Counted from the stretch's first letter, positions 55,901-63,504 are shown. The stretch is 64,000 nt of DNA from Andrena cerasifolii (GCF_050908995.1 NC_135119.1:8742001-8806000); one strand, 5' to 3'. Notes: generated from the sequence alone by a model not told the origin. Made by a program: numbers and translations.

Positions 55901-57681
55901 TTCGAATAGTATGGTGTGAATTATACATCAAGTTCTTTAGGTTTATTTGTCAGGGTGAAATCTTGTAAGCTAATTTTGACAGAGTTCACACCACACTGAT
56001 GTATTCGAATAGTATTCGAATAATAACATTCGAATAGTATTCGAATAATAACATTCGAATAGTATTCGAATAATAACATTCGAATAGTATTCGAATAGTA
56101 TTCGAATAATAACATTCGAATGGTATTCGAATAGTATTCGAATAGTATTCGAATAAGAACATTCGAATAGTATTCGAATAAGAACATTCGAATAGTATTC
56201 GAATAGTATTCGAATAAGAACATTCGAATAGTATTCGAATAGTATTCCAATAAGAACATTCGAATAGTATTCGAATACTCAAATATTCGAATAGTATTTG
56301 AATACTCAAATATTCGAAGTTTATTCGTAGCATTCGAAGACTCGCATTACTTGGCGGATATTGAAACGTCGCTCATCTATTTCTGTAAATTAATCAACGA
56401 GCTCTCGTCATGAACTTCAACGCGGGCGTTTGCATAAATGTGTCTATTATGTTGCATAAACGTATATAGACGTTCGAATTTTTCAATCGCTATGTTTCTA
56501 CCCTACCACGGCTACGGCTGCGTCACTCGACACCCAACATTTAAATGTGCAGTGCAACTTCTCTAATAGCAAGAATGTTAGAAAAAAGAGAATACAGTTG
56601 TGGAAAGTGGAGTATCAGATATAGATACCTAAATTATTATACATTAGTATATAGTAATACGTATTTGTTTCTACGTGCTCATAGATTATACTGCAATTTC
56701 CTTATTCCTATTCGGCGGTTTTCTGGTAAATGGCTAGTGTATGAAACAAATGAAAGAGGGAAGAGTTTCAGCATTTATAAGTAGCGTAATGGTTATATCA
56801 ACTTTTTGAATTTGCAATCCTATCCACATAACGAAGGTGAACTTTAATTTTAGAGATGGAAAGCTATTGGTATATTTCCCTGCTGGGCGGACAAACGAGT
56901 ACATATAAGTGAAATTTTATCTCTCGCTTAAGGGGACTCTGCGTTTAAAATTTTTCAGAAAATCGATTTTTTTATGTATCTATTTTTGTAGTATGACATC
57001 CCGAGACTGCACTCTGAACGTGTATTGAACGTCTATTGTACCACTCTGAACGTGTATTGAACGTCTATCGTACTACTGCGAACGTGTATTGAACGTCTAT
57101 CGTACCACTTTGAACCCGTCTTCAACGTCTATCGTACCACTTTGAACGTGCATTGAACGTCTATCGTATCATTCTGAACGTGTATTGAACGTCTATCGTA
57201 CCACTCTGAACGTGTATTGAATGCAAAACTCAAATTAGTGTTAGACCTCTCTTTACTATACTACTGATATTCGTCGAATAAAAATCTATACAGGGTATTG
57301 GTAATATATCATTTCACAATACTATATACGCGTTGCTAATACGTGGAAGTATACGATGTAAATAACACAAAATATAGAAATATTCAAATATACCAAAACT
57401 ATTCGGCCTACTACAAGTGCAGCACACTGTTGGCGCGTCAACACAACCGATCAATGGGAATTCAATGGCGTAGTATATCCACATGCGGCGCTATTTACAT
57501 CCACTTTATTCGAAACTGAATAAATGATAGAAATACTCCAGTCGCTTACCTTCTTGCAGTATTCGAGAATCTCGAGCTTGTCAGTCATGCAGCTCTTCTT
57601 GTCGGCCGATGAAACCCAACGACCCTGCTCGCCCATGTGCTGTGCCAGGTACACCTCTCCAGCCTCGCATAATGTGGCAAC
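22832..57681 (-). CDS. Appl: Amyloid precursor protein-like (APPL), 13 exons, signal-peptide exon missing
   Basis: Exons: 57681-57550, 55476-55350, 47526-47436, 45730-45600, 30107-29894, 28588-28378, 26509-26327, 25843-25772, 25692-25502, 25366-25206, 25099-24867, 24770-24624, 22942-22832. They join in one frame to 667 residues plus stop. Order: growth-factor-like domain, copper-binding-like domain (ending GVEFVCCPKH), acidic linker, E2 helical domain (VMKDWSDLEEKYQD to KIGRLMDDY), juxtamembrane linker, membrane segment (VYFTLAFAGIALMAAAIVGV), cytoplasmic tail GYENPTYKYFE with the NPxY sorting signal. This is a single-pass neuronal surface protein cleaved by secretases and involved in axon and synapse function. 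No Kunitz exon is seen, as in insects generally. One conserved E1 cysteine is replaced by Tyr. The first exon is expected upstream of 57681 and probably beyond the window. Confidence 0.93.
23492..24087. mobile_element. Tc1-like MITE in the last Appl intron
   Basis: Perfect ends CAGTGGCGTGCAAAAGTATTCGGCCACC and its complement bound 596 bp, with long arms around a centre near 23790. TA follows the right end; the left flank is CA, so one side has mutated. There is no transposase. Confidence 0.85.
24624..24770 (-). CDS. Appl: Appl exon: transmembrane segment
   Basis: 147 nt, phase 0 at both ends. Encodes GYSVRREIYHRES, then the hydrophobic span VYFTLAFAGIALMAAAIVGV and the stop-transfer FKRR. 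Confidence 0.95.
24867..25099 (-). CDS. Appl: Appl exon: basic coiled stretch and juxtamembrane linker
   Basis: Encodes EKEHQKQLERARKEQRKAE, a Gln-rich run (DAQQQQQPEQP) and MTHDISHSEP just before the membrane exon. Confidence 0.92.
25206..25366 (-). CDS. Appl: Appl exon: end of E2 domain
   Basis: Encodes YPDLSAKIGRLMDDYVLALR and EAEAAILDKYQADVASKQQ. The true donor is AAG|gtaact at 25206; the reading frame stays open past it to 25135, so an ORF-based end would be wrong. Confidence 0.92.
25502..25692 (-). CDS. Appl: Appl exon: E2 core helices
   Basis: Encodes MHRIQKCLQKLLRALHKDRH and HYKHLLD, the most conserved stretch of the E2 domain, bounded by a tgttcag acceptor and a gtaatg donor. Confidence 0.95.
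25772..25843 (-). CDS. Appl: Appl 72-nt exon of E2
   Basis: Encodes EAVKQRNEEAMSCYTAALNE and TPPN, with acceptor aatttgcag and donor gtgagt. It is phase 0, so skipping would be in frame. Confidence 0.92.
26327..26509 (-). CDS. Appl: Appl exon: E2 first helices
   Basis: Encodes VMKDWSDLEEKYQDIRAHDP and EKHQLSAMHQQRVQ; 61 codons, phase 0. Confidence 0.95.
26843..27571. mobile_element. TTAA-flanked MITE, 729 bp
   Basis: TTAA at both ends; ends TTAAGGTGTCATTCTGGTTAG and, in complement, TTAAGGGGTCATTCTGGTTAG. Inside are TTTTTCTCGAAACGTCATTT blocks. It shares its end with 11087-11612. No coding sequence. Confidence 0.85.
27580..27770. repeat. Dispersed repeat, partner of 6150-6295
   Basis: AACGCAGCCAAATGCGGACA and CTGACATCAGGC words are shared with 6150-6295. 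The ends ATAACCATCTG and TGGCTATCAGGGG are weakly inverted. Class unknown. Confidence 0.55.
28378..28588 (-). CDS. Appl: Appl exon: linker into E2
   Basis: Starts SRLSTTISTTEKPKQD (Ser/Thr-rich) and ends DPYLMHFDPRSEHQSYKQAQ then LEEVHKEKVTK, the first E2 helix. The donor is AAA|gtaagc. Confidence 0.93.
28643..29850. mobile_element. Inverted-repeat MITE split by a retrotransposon
   Basis: The left end GGGTACGTTTATGTTGGAGC and the right end GCTCCAAGATAAACGTACCC match the complete relative at 55058-55263. The element is interrupted at AGATGAC by the non-LTR fragment at 28700-29764. Confidence 0.75.
28700..29764 (-). mobile_element. 5'-truncated non-LTR retrotransposon (reverse transcriptase C-terminus)
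   Basis: Flanked by 7-bp duplications AGATGAC (28693-28699 and 29765-29771). On the minus strand it encodes LSADDLKIYKRN (the polymerase xxDD motif), SKCHILRLSR, DLGVLIDSSFSF, SVIWAPRWDKHRAQLERVQR and, after frame changes, LTFLYKILNG. This order matches the end of jockey/CR1-like reverse transcriptases. It is broken by at least two frameshifts, so it is dead. The 3' end has an AT-rich tail of ATT-type repeats (about 28702-28732). Confidence 0.85.
29894..30107 (-). CDS. Appl: Appl exon: acidic domain
   Basis: Encodes ENVKPMKSINLPIPKGMD followed by about 50 residues dominated by Asp and Glu, ending YLDDYDTTT. It corresponds to the acidic linker between E1 and E2. The acceptor is cttgcag and the donor gtcagt. 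Confidence 0.92.
30248..31851. mobile_element. Inverted-repeat element with TAGGGTAAAGTAGCCGAATA ends
   Basis: TAGGGTAAAGTAGCCGAATAT on the left pairs with ATATTCGGCTACTTTACCCTA at 31831-31851. GGGTCTCATATT words lie just inside both ends (about 30996, 31610 and 31825). It contains the hAT MITE at 30273-30976. No transposase was recognised. Confidence 0.65.
30273..30976. mobile_element. hAT-type MITE nested near the left end of the previous element
   Basis: The ends CAGTGGCGGATTCAGGAG and CTCTGGATCCGCCCTTG are imperfect inverted repeats. 8-bp duplications ATATCACG (30265-30272) and ATATGACG (30977-30984) differ at one base. Inside, 30402-30626 is a palindrome (CTTCAAAAGGCACC and GGTGCCTTTTGAAG), perhaps a further nested element. 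Confidence 0.7.
32130..33060. other. Appl intron sequence without recognised features
   Basis: Contains ACACTACCGTCCATAAGT at 32177, which resembles a Tc1-type end (a related CACACTACCGACCATAAGT is at 43223), and GGGACGTTCCACGC near 32500, similar to the ends of the element at 15896-16784. No complete element or gene is seen. Confidence 0.3.
33073..33441. mobile_element. TA-flanked MITE, 369 bp
   Basis: CCGTCAGGGACCCAGTTCCTGATC and the complement of GATCCGGAACTGGTTCCTTGACGG form the ends, with TA on both sides. This is a Tc1/mariner-type footprint. Confidence 0.75.
33500..33725. repeat. ATATTG/CAATATT-rich repeat
   Basis: AATATTAC, GCAATGTTTCAGTAATATTG and GAAACATTGCAGCAATATTA recur on both strands, giving imperfect palindromes. 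Probably an old inverted-repeat element; the plus-strand reading frame across it is a by-product. Confidence 0.5.
34829..35268. mobile_element. Deleted relative of the 9151-9805 TTAA MITE
   Basis: TTAAGGAGTCAGTCCACTGT and about 190 bp of the left arm match 9151-9345. The middle (GCATTTTGCCTTG) also matches, but the right arm is missing. TTAA still occurs at both limits. Confidence 0.75.
35270..36240. other. Appl intron, moderately GC-rich, no gene recognised
   Basis: Several short frames exist on both strands, but none has recognisable domains or splice-site support. I see no repeat ends here. Confidence 0.3.
36241..36947. mobile_element. TTAA-flanked MITE, 707 bp
   Basis: TTAAGGGGCAACACCACTGT at the left and, in complement, TTAAGGAGGAACACCACTGT at the right, both continuing GACGGCCG. 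Long internal arms pair (GGACCTGCTGTTCCATAGTT with its complement at about 36459-36478). No coding sequence. Confidence 0.88.
36948..38545. other. Appl intron, no gene recognised
   Basis: Mixed-composition DNA. Short frames on both strands show no domain and no conserved Appl sequence. Confidence 0.3.
38550..39942. mobile_element. Inverted-repeat element, copy 1, with a nested insertion
   Basis: The outer ends AGTTACCCAAAAAAT and ATTGGGTGACT lie next to CCTCTTTTCGGTCCCACGAT and ATCGTGGGACCAAAAAGAGG. Long arms follow (CACAACAAATTTTC, GAGGTGACAATTAGTTTCTG). Without the 772-bp insertion at 39104-39875 it would be about 620 bp. Copy 2 is at 61950-62546. Confidence 0.8.
39104..39875. mobile_element. 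TA-flanked nested element, 772 bp
   Basis: The ends GAGGAGTCCGAGGCAGATTGTAAC and, in complement, GGGGTGACCGGGGCAGATTGTAAC are flanked by TA on each side. The uninterrupted sequence AAGGTATCGTTTCG is seen in copy 2 at 62475, which confirms the insertion site. Tc1/mariner-type footprint, non-coding. Confidence 0.88.
39943..41150. other. Appl intron, CpG-rich, no gene recognised
   Basis: 40130-40740 is rich in CpG and C runs with overlapping frames on both strands. None shows a domain or a splice pattern continuous with Appl. An alternative promoter or regulatory island is possible but unsupported. Confidence 0.3.
41151..42255. mobile_element. Long-armed inverted-repeat element with a nested TTAA MITE
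   Basis: The left arm starts GTTCGGTTGCCCGAACA and includes CGTTTATGCCCGTTTTCGGC and GGGTGAAAACATCCCTTGAA. The right arm is its complement, ending at CGAAC (42255). Each arm is about 270 bp. The nested element occupies 41570-42131. Confidence 0.8.
41570..42131. mobile_element. Nested TTAA MITE, about 560 bp
   Basis: TTAAGGGGTTTTACCTAGTC and, in complement, TTAAGGGGTTATACCTAGTC form the ends, both continuing AGGCGGCCGAAAAGAGGCGA. The host arm on the other side supplies the empty site (CATCCCTTGAAGGTTAATG), showing that TTAA was duplicated here. Confidence 0.9.
42266..42531. mobile_element. TA-flanked MITE with CAGTAAA ends
   Basis: CAGTAAACACTCGTATCTGG at the left and, in complement, CAGTAAATCCTCGTTATAGT at the right, with TA on both sides. 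The interior is GC-rich, with GCGAGCGAGAGGGAACGAAA pairing partly with TTTTGTTCCCTCGCGCTCGG. Pogo-like. Confidence 0.75.
43748..44091. repeat. Long hairpin (about 150-bp arms)
   Basis: TTTCTCAAAAATGGTAAGCC pairs with GGCTTACCATTTTTGAGAAA, and the pairing continues through CGTGCTTCCAACCATTT and TATAGAGAA to a GC-rich centre at 43895-43955. Probably a MITE centred on the CpG-rich loop; terminal duplications were not determined. Confidence 0.75.
44464..44853. mobile_element. hAT MITE, 390 bp, perfect 8-bp target duplication
   Basis: CAGCGTTTCTCAA and TTGAGAAACACTG ends are classic for Ac/Charlie-like hAT elements. CTCTAGAC is duplicated exactly at 44456-44463 and 44854-44861. The interior has CCACCGCCCCCTTAG near the left and CCCCCAAGGGGGTGGTAG near the right. 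Confidence 0.92.
44931..45160. mobile_element. hAT MITE, 230 bp
   Basis: CAGTCCTGTCCAACTTTTGCTC and, in complement, CAGGCCTGTCCAAGCATTTGCTC are the ends. The flanks CGTTAATG (44923-44930) and AGTTAATG (45161-45168) match at 7 of 8 bases. It lies only about 70 bp from the previous hAT element and about 440 bp from the Appl exon at 45600. Confidence 0.82.
45600..45730 (-). CDS. Appl: Appl exon: copper-binding-like subdomain
   Basis: Encodes WNATAADTCRERNMNLRSF, MLLPCGISLFSGVEFVCCPK and HLK. The frame giving this is not the longest one across the exon. The histidines that bind copper in vertebrate APP are not conserved at the aligned positions (SHRWN). Confidence 0.95.
46620..46890. repeat. Dispersed repeat family (copies also at 50640-51010, 51170-51260 and 52679-52760)
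   Basis: GTCTTTAGAAACAGTAAAAC with TTTCTCGATATCTCTTGTA recurs in all the first three places. GCAAAGTTCTTAGGTTGGAC recurs at 52709. Non-coding. The 50640-51010 copy is an inverted pair. Confidence 0.7.
47436..47526 (-). CDS. Appl: Appl exon: end of growth-factor-like and start of copper-binding domain
   Basis: Encodes GPFQSDALLVPEGCLFDHL and HNQTKCWESHR in 91 nt. The acceptor is ctttcag and the donor gtaagg. Confidence 0.95.
47775..48363. mobile_element. TA-flanked MITE with CAGAGGGTG ends, 589 bp
   Basis: CAGAGGGTGACCAAATTATT and the complement of TGACTTAGCCACCCTCTG are the ends, with TA on both sides. The arms are long (ATTTTAAAATGGATTTAA, AAAGTGAAAAGTACCTTTTT). A second left end with shared upstream flank lies at about 49475-49505. 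Confidence 0.82.
48965..49228 (+). CDS. Possible small secreted protein, 87 aa
   Basis: An ATG frame inside an Appl intron, on the opposite strand. It starts with a signal-peptide-like hydrophobic stretch (MVFMVILFIVSVIIFPVNSRG) followed by 66 residues with four cysteines (QCH, FCIAC, VCM) and basic patches. I recognise no family. Frames of this length occur by chance in a window this size, and no promoter, splice or polyadenylation evidence distinguishes it. Kept because of the clean signal peptide. Confidence 0.2.
   Translation: MVFMVILFIVSVIIFPVNSRGFQEPVRERFRFMQCHIANNNFCIACGSTVKDKIKWSLGHLLKSADKRVCMRVLTKYTTEVHLHSLT
50640..51010. repeat. Inverted pair of dispersed repeats
   Basis: Arms at about 50685-50810 and 50880-51005 pair: CTGCTTTACTGGTCTTTAGA with its near-complement, and TTAAGAGTTAATAAATAATA with TATTATTTATTAACTCTTAA. 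Between and outside them, CGCACTGGTTCGGTCTAAT and TTAGACCGAACCAGTGCG form a second inverted pair. Confidence 0.75.
51649..52678. mobile_element. TTAA-flanked MITE, about 1.03 kb
   Basis: TTAAGGAGACCTTCCAGTCTA and, in complement, TTAAAGGGACCTTCCGGTCTA are the ends, with TTAA at both limits. The interior has arms around GGTGGGACCTGTATCTCCAA and AGAGGTCCCACCG. The paralogous empty site at about 46810-46840 confirms the limits. Confidence 0.88.
52765..54475. other. Appl intron, no gene recognised
   Basis: AT-rich with short frames on both strands. No repeat ends, conserved exon or RNA gene seen. Confidence 0.3.
54476..54768. mobile_element. TTAA-flanked MITE, 293 bp
   Basis: TTAACCCTTTAGCGCC and, in complement, TTAACCCTGTAGCGCC are the ends. 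Its ends differ from the GGGG-type TTAA elements, so it is a separate family. Confidence 0.75.
55058..55263. mobile_element. Inverted-repeat MITE, complete relative of 28643-29850
   Basis: TAGGGTGCGTTTATGTTAGAGC and the complement of GCTCCAACATAAACATACCCTTA are the ends; about 205 bp. Internal CGTCGAA and TTCGACG pair. Confidence 0.75.
55350..55476 (-). CDS. Appl: Appl exon: heparin-binding loop of the growth-factor-like domain
   Basis: Encodes AYPKRDITNIVESSHYVRIS, GWYKPGRTKCKLSRWVKPYR and CL. The residue after GW is Tyr (TAT) where APP-family proteins have Cys; the partner cysteine (TKC) and the domain's others remain. Confidence 0.95.
55776..56340. repeat. ATTCGAAT-based minisatellite in a TAGGGCTGG element
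   Basis: TAGGGCTGGAACTATTTGTC opens the element. From about 55996 to 56300, GTATTCGAATA, GTATTCGAATAATAAC and GTATTCGAATAAGAAC units alternate, all built on the palindrome ATTCGAAT. The long minus-strand frames here (FEYYSNTIRM repeats) are artefacts. No right end was found. Confidence 0.8.
56930..56985. mobile_element. Solitary TTAAGGGGACTCTGCG end
   Basis: The sequence looks like one terminus of the TTAA element group (TTAAGGGG, then AGAAAATCGATTTTTTT). The partner end is missing. Confidence 0.4.
57009..57222. repeat. 32-bp minisatellite, about 6.7 copies
   Basis: The unit ACTCTGAACGTGTATTGAACGTCTATYGTACC repeats with a few substitutions. Each unit contains a half-repeat (GAACGTGTATT, GAACGTCTAT). 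It lies about 330 bp downstream of the Appl exon at 57550 on the minus strand. Confidence 0.9.
57550..57681 (-). CDS. Appl: Appl exon: start of the growth-factor-like domain
   Basis: Encodes VATLCEAGEVYLAQHMGEQG, RWVSSADKKSCMTDKLEIL and EYCKK; 44 codons, phase 0. The donor AAG|gtaagc is strong. The acceptor (tttgcaaag) is weak, and the frame is open further upstream, so the 5' border is less certain than the others. Confidence 0.9.
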
Positions 57682-60600
57682 CTTTGCAAAGCGTTTGCAT
57701 AAAGTGCCACCTCTCGTTGCGCGCGCGCACAACCGCGCAATATAAATGGAAGCATGCGGCTAACGTTTAAACGCGATCAATCATAAAGTTTTCGCTCTTC
57801 TTCAGCGACTGCACGAGACGTCTGAATGCAAATCCTTACCGTGTCCGTGGAATGGAAAGAATTTCTACGGGCAGCTGGGGGAACGTTTCACTACCAACGA
57901 TACCTATCTACGGGGATTAGGTAGGTATTCTCCCGGGCTAAATGTAAATGCGTGTCTCCCCCCTTTTAAGTGGATCCTTGTTATTTGGAATAGGTGAAGT
58001 AGGGAAAGTAAAGGGGGCGGGAAACTCTTTGCAGCGTTGAAAGGGGCATCATTCTTTTTTTTATGCAATTTGTGGGTTTTGTTGTTAATCAGCTTTAACA
58101 AGTTGCTTGTTAGTTGATTGTCCTTTTGTTTGGACACGTTTATTCAGATGTCTGGCGTTAAAACTGAGTGGATTCTGTAGGCAAGAGATGTACTCATTAT
58201 TTTGTATTGTTTGTAACAGTAGTAATATTGTTGAGAAGTTAAGTGTTTTAACGACCCTCGTGGCAATCAACCTGCCAATTCATCGAACAGATAAGACTTT
58301 TACTGGAGGTACCAAATTGGGGCAACATTTACGATGTAACCGATATTAAAACAGGGCATATTCTCGTAAAATATTTATTATCTTATTGCTGTGGATGTTC
58401 TGAGTGCCAGGATTAACTATAGTCCAGTCCATTTTATTTATTAACAATTTTAAGGTGGATATGATGTAATAATTTAAAAATAATTCATCCTTTTTTTATC
58501 TAGCTTCAGGAGTTTCGTATTGAAAATGAAGAGTGATCATATCTAAATTAGAGTATAACAGGTACTACGAACTCTGTGCAACAAACATTTTTACTGCATT
58601 CTTTCAATCATTCACTTTTAAGTTTATCTAGTATTTAATTTTTTGCGTTTGAATAGTTAACTTTGACTCGTGTAGCTTTTCATATATATTGAAAGAAACA
58701 AAATGATTGTCTTATATAAGAATTAAATATGTACGAACTAATACCAAGTATACCTACCACATTACCATTTCATATACGAAAAGTTGATAATTAAAACGTT
58801 TCGCTTAAACGCGAAAATTATATCCTCGCACAAATTTGCGAGAATGGGATGTGATGTGAGCATAGACAGATAATTTTAAGCCCTAACTGAATTATTTTCT
58901 AAACTTCAACAATAATTATAGTTCTACTGTATATACACAAAATTAGAATAGTTTAACAACTTCATTTTGCAGAGCAATAGAAATGGAAAAGGAAATTCCA
59001 TATGACGTGTAACTACAGTAAAAAAAATCAAATTCAACGAATTTATATAGTGCAACTGTCCTATAATACGACATATACAAGAAATGAGACAAAAATGATT
59101 CATTTGACGGAGCAATAAAAGCGAATAATAAAATTCCAAATGAAGTATAATTGAAATAAGAGAATAGAAAATAGAATTTAAGAAAATCCAGACTGTGCCA
59201 CGTTTTATGGAGAAAATACTCTATTGTGTATTCCCAGGGTAGATCCGATGCGAAAAGTTCGTTTCAGAATGGCTGGGAGGTCTGGGTTTCGGACGGGAGC
59301 GATTTCAGACGTCTCGTGTGGAAACGGCGAACACCGTCGCAATGTAAAAACGGAGTGCACGGCCTCGATGACATTCGTAAGGAATAGGAAGCGTGCATTT
59401 TCAAGTGGCACTCACTTGCGGCTCTGATCTTCCTCCAGCGGGTGCCAACTCGAGCCTCTCCGACACCGCCTGCAATGCAGAAAGCAAAGAGAAATTCAGC
59501 TCGCGTGACACTACACGCTACCGGGACTTGGCTTTCCAGTGTCTCATAGCCTCTCTGTATTTTCGTGAGTTTCATTCATGGACATTTCGCAAATCAAGAG
59601 TACAAGTAACGGAACACAACGTGTTCACCTGGACTTTCTCTTTCGATGGCCCGAAAAGCATGGGTAGTTTTTAGGAATTTATGGAAAACAATCTACTGGA
59701 TGGATTGTTCTCAAGCTTTACATACATGTTCTTCGGCTTTTTGACTACACGTGCAGACAAATTTTGCAAGTGTACAAGAATCGTCGTGAAAACTTCGGTG
59801 CCGTTTTTTCCGAAATTGCATTTTTCAAGTAGACAGAAGTGATATGTCAAAAATTAATAAAACTATCAGTTTGAAATTTTCAAAGATTGTAGGAAACACA
59901 TCACTTTATTGCATCGACTAGAACTATAAAGATATCTGCGGTAGTTTTTCTGTTATTAATAAAAAATGCGAACATTTTTTGCGACTTCAACTTTAGAATG
60001 TCATTTTGTCAATTTTCAACATTTTGTTTCAATCTTTGTTCCAGCTTACTTACTTAAGAACACCTTTTTAATGTGATATTTGTGAAACACTATTGTTTGT
60101 ATGTACAGTACCGGACATATGTAATCGGACAAATGATTTTTCTCAATATACTTAAATGATTCAATGTGGTAACATTAATTTTAATTTAATTTAAATTGAA
60201 TTTAATAGTTTATAGGGGATAGAATGTTAAATAAGTGATATTAACAAATTTAACGAATTTTAAGACAGAATATATATTCTGAAATACATAACAAACAAAA
60301 ATGTCGCAGTAATAGTAAACAGAGGGAGAAAACTGTTTACATTTACTACATTTGTCTTGATCTTCTAGAAATTCCAAAAAATACGAGATATGCGATGATA
60401 AAAAATACGTAAAAAAAGAAACTACATAATCACTCATGGAACACTACCTATGAATGTATTTACAACTACTAATGCTGTACATGAAACATGAAGGGACGAT
60501 AGTAAACAACCCATTGGGACCAGTTAGACCAGCTATTTATTAAAAAAAAAAATACTTCCAATGAGATACAAAACCGTCCACGTGAACTTTTCATATTGCC

Positions 60601-61949
60601 TACTTATTTCTTCTTCTAACTTCCGTTTATACTTATTTTTGCTCACCTTTTCTTCCTCTTATTATTTTACTATGAAACCCTCTACACGAAGGTACGATAT
60701 AAACGAAGCGAAGGGTTGAACCCCGAAAAATTAGTCCGCGCCAACAAGCTTATGACTCGCCATAATTGCTGAGCCGTTTCAACAGACCTACAGGCAATAC
60801 GTCGACCCTTCGAACGCCAGAGGCTGATATAATGCAGGGTATTAAGCCGGAGCCTCTGTGCTTCGAAACAAGTAACACAGGGGAATTAGATCCCAGCCCT
60901 AATCGGTCTCTCGAGCGGCTCTATCGCTGATTTAGTCATCTCCTGGGCTCGACTAATGACGCATTAACAGGCTATTGAGCGTACATATATAGAGGGACAA
61001 GAACAGTCTCACGGCGGACAATCTGCCTGACTAGTGAAAGGAGTCAGGAGCTTAAAGGCCTTTTCACACCAGACACTTTTGTGAAGCACGACTGGTGTTT
61101 CGAATAGGGCCTTTTCACACGGAACACTTCTATGGCACTTATTAGCACGTGACTGACCCTATGCTAACATTTGTCAATGCCTGCCAACCACGCGTATTTC
61201 CTGCGGTATATTTTCTATTAATAACGCGATGGAATTTTATTATGCAAGTGAAAGCGCCACGTTGCGCAGTTTGATTTAAAACAAGAACTTTCTGTTATCT
61301 TTCTGTTACTAATTTTAAGCGGTATCATTTTGAGAATTTTATGAGAAGGTGATGAGGAAAAAGTATAAGGGACGTTTCGCACGAGAGACTTTTGTAGCTC
61401 GCGACTGTTATTTCGGAAAGATTCATTCAATCTGATAAAAAATGTGGGAATATGTCTACAATATTGTTATCCAAGCTGGGGAAAGAATCAGCTTGGATGA
61501 TGAAGATATATTCCGCATCGAAATATCTTACAAGTTTCGTGCAAAAAATATTAGAAGTGGGGTAAAACGGAACACCTAATTTTGGAGTGTGATAACAAAA
61601 AATCCGACATGGAACTTCACTGGGAGTCTTAAGCAGACCTTCGACTAGAGGTCCGCGAGGAACCGCTCGAAGCGGGAGATCTCTTTGCGATTCTGGGCGC
61701 CCAAAATCGCACAGGTCTCCGGATCCGAGCGGCTGTTTGTACACCTCTGCGCTAAAGTGTTTCCTTTTACCTCGCGTGAAGTAATTTAGTAAACATTTAA
61801 TATTACTGTCAAAAGACAGTGCAAGGACTTTACATAGAATCCTATACTGTAGGTACTTACTGTTATAAAATTTCTAAATTTAAGTTAAAGAAAAGCGTTG
61901 AAACGCTAACAATTGTGTATTGACCTATCGAGACTTCGACACCGGAAAG
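57682..61949. other. First (seen) Appl intron, no gene recognised
   Basis: Should lie between the signal-peptide exon and the first growth-factor-like exon. I found no minus-strand ATG-hydrophobic-donor candidate in phase 0. ACAGTACCGGACATATGTAA at 60105 and TTTTCACAC blocks at 61065 and 61110 look like remnants of element ends. Confidence 0.35.
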
Positions 61950-62546
61950 AATGACCTTTCTTAGTCTCTTTTTGGTCCCATGATTTTGGAACGGAATTTT
62001 GTGCCAAATTATACCTTATGAGACATCAATCACAACAAATTTTCAAGTTGAGGTGACAATTAGTTTCTGAGATATGGGAGGTCAAAGAAGTGAAAATTCG
62101 TTAACGCTTCGATGTACAGACTTTTATGTCAGTCCGATAATTTAAACAATTATTTCCAGGGGTTTCGCTGAGAGCTAACAACGAATTTGAATTTAGATTT
62201 TCAAAATTCACAATGACCGATTCAACATGATGGGCGATATATTAAGAAACAATCCACTACACAGACATTTATATTTCTTGATTATTATTTTTTTCCTGTG
62301 AATTTTGAAAATCTAAGTTCAAATTCGTTGTTGGCAGTCAGTAAAACTCACAATGGCTGATTCAATATGGTGGACGATATATTTATAAAAAAAACAGCCG
62401 CAGTAGTAAAGCAAAGAGAGTTCTAATTGTCACCTCAACTTGAAATTTTTGTGTAATTGATGTCTCATCATAAGGTATCGTTTCGCATAAAATTCAGTTC
62501 CAAAATCGTGGGACCAAAAAGAGGCTATTTTTTGGGTCCCTCTTCT
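61950..62546. mobile_element. Inverted-repeat element, copy 2 (of 38550-39942)
   Basis: GTCTCTTTTTGGTCCCATGA and ATCGTGGGACCAAAAAGAGG near the ends; internal CAACAAATTTTCAAGTTGAG and CACAATGACCGATTCAACAT match copy 1. It lacks the 772-bp TA insertion and so shows the ancestral state. Confidence 0.82.
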
Positions 62547-63504
62547 TCCAACCATGTAAATAAAAAAATAACGTGTGCGCGGATCTATGGTCGATCGCAA
62601 ACTGTTGCGACGACCATTCGGTCCCATTTATGTCACAAGACAGCAACTCATTCGCAACTCTTATTTAAGAGAAACACTGATCCTCCGTTTTGCCCCATTT
62701 TCCTCTATTCAACGAGTTTCGATAATAATATTTATCATTACTGTAATTCTCATTATCTTCTACTACCACTGCGCACATTTTATTCGACTGAAGGGGTGTT
62801 TTCTAGATCGATGTCTTCCTCCCACACAAGAATATTCATCGACCACAGAAACGTCTCGCGTGAAATGGCCTTAATAGCCGACAGCACGCCATGCAAACCC
62901 ACACCACACGTGGAGATAGAAAGGCGATATGCCTGCGCGTAAATGGCTGGCATTCTCTCAGCAGTCAAATGTATTCGACGAGGAAACACACGAAAGGAAA
63001 CTATTCCGGTTGACTAAAAAGTTTTCTCATATTTTTTCAGGCGATTCGAGGATAAATTTAATGTACAGCGTATTACCAAACTGATGATACAATCCGAAAG
63101 GATGCGGTTCTGCATGAAAATATAAATTGAAAATATAGGAAAGCATTTACTGATCTGGGATTTTGTTTTCAAAAAAATAACTGTCTATTTCTTAGTGCAA
63201 CAATAAATATAATTGTGGCTGTTGAAGAAGAAATATCGAAAAGAACAGACGAAACTATTCTATCCCTTATCAAGTTTTTGCACAGGTAATCCAGGATCTC
63301 TTTCAAAAAGATTCGAAAGATGCGTTTTCTCATTTAATATCCAAGAAGATATTAAGCAACTAAATATCAACCAAGAAGAAGATAAATTCCGGACATTAAC
63401 AAAGAAATTTCATATTTTTCAGTCCACTGGAAGGACACCCAATTTACCATAACTTTTGGATGTGCTACGCATACGATCAAGCCAATGAAATCCACTCAAA
63501 ACGA

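Noticed and set aside
55921..56333. Two overlapping minus-strand frames rich in Tyr, Asn and Ser (FEYYSN repeats)
   Set aside because: They are translations of the ATTCGAAT minisatellite in two registers, with no start context or domain.
57840..57905. Possible signal-peptide exon with a gtaagg donor near 57840 on the minus strand
   Set aside because: The frame in phase with the next exon has an upstream stop and no ATG or hydrophobic core.
59264..59575. Overlapping frames on both strands around 59.2-59.6 kb as a possible Appl first exon
   Set aside because: No hydrophobic signal sequence followed by a donor in phase 0.
61630..61760. GC-rich stretch considered as an RNA gene or SINE
   Set aside because: No tRNA-like B box or foldable cloverleaf could be made; left unassigned.
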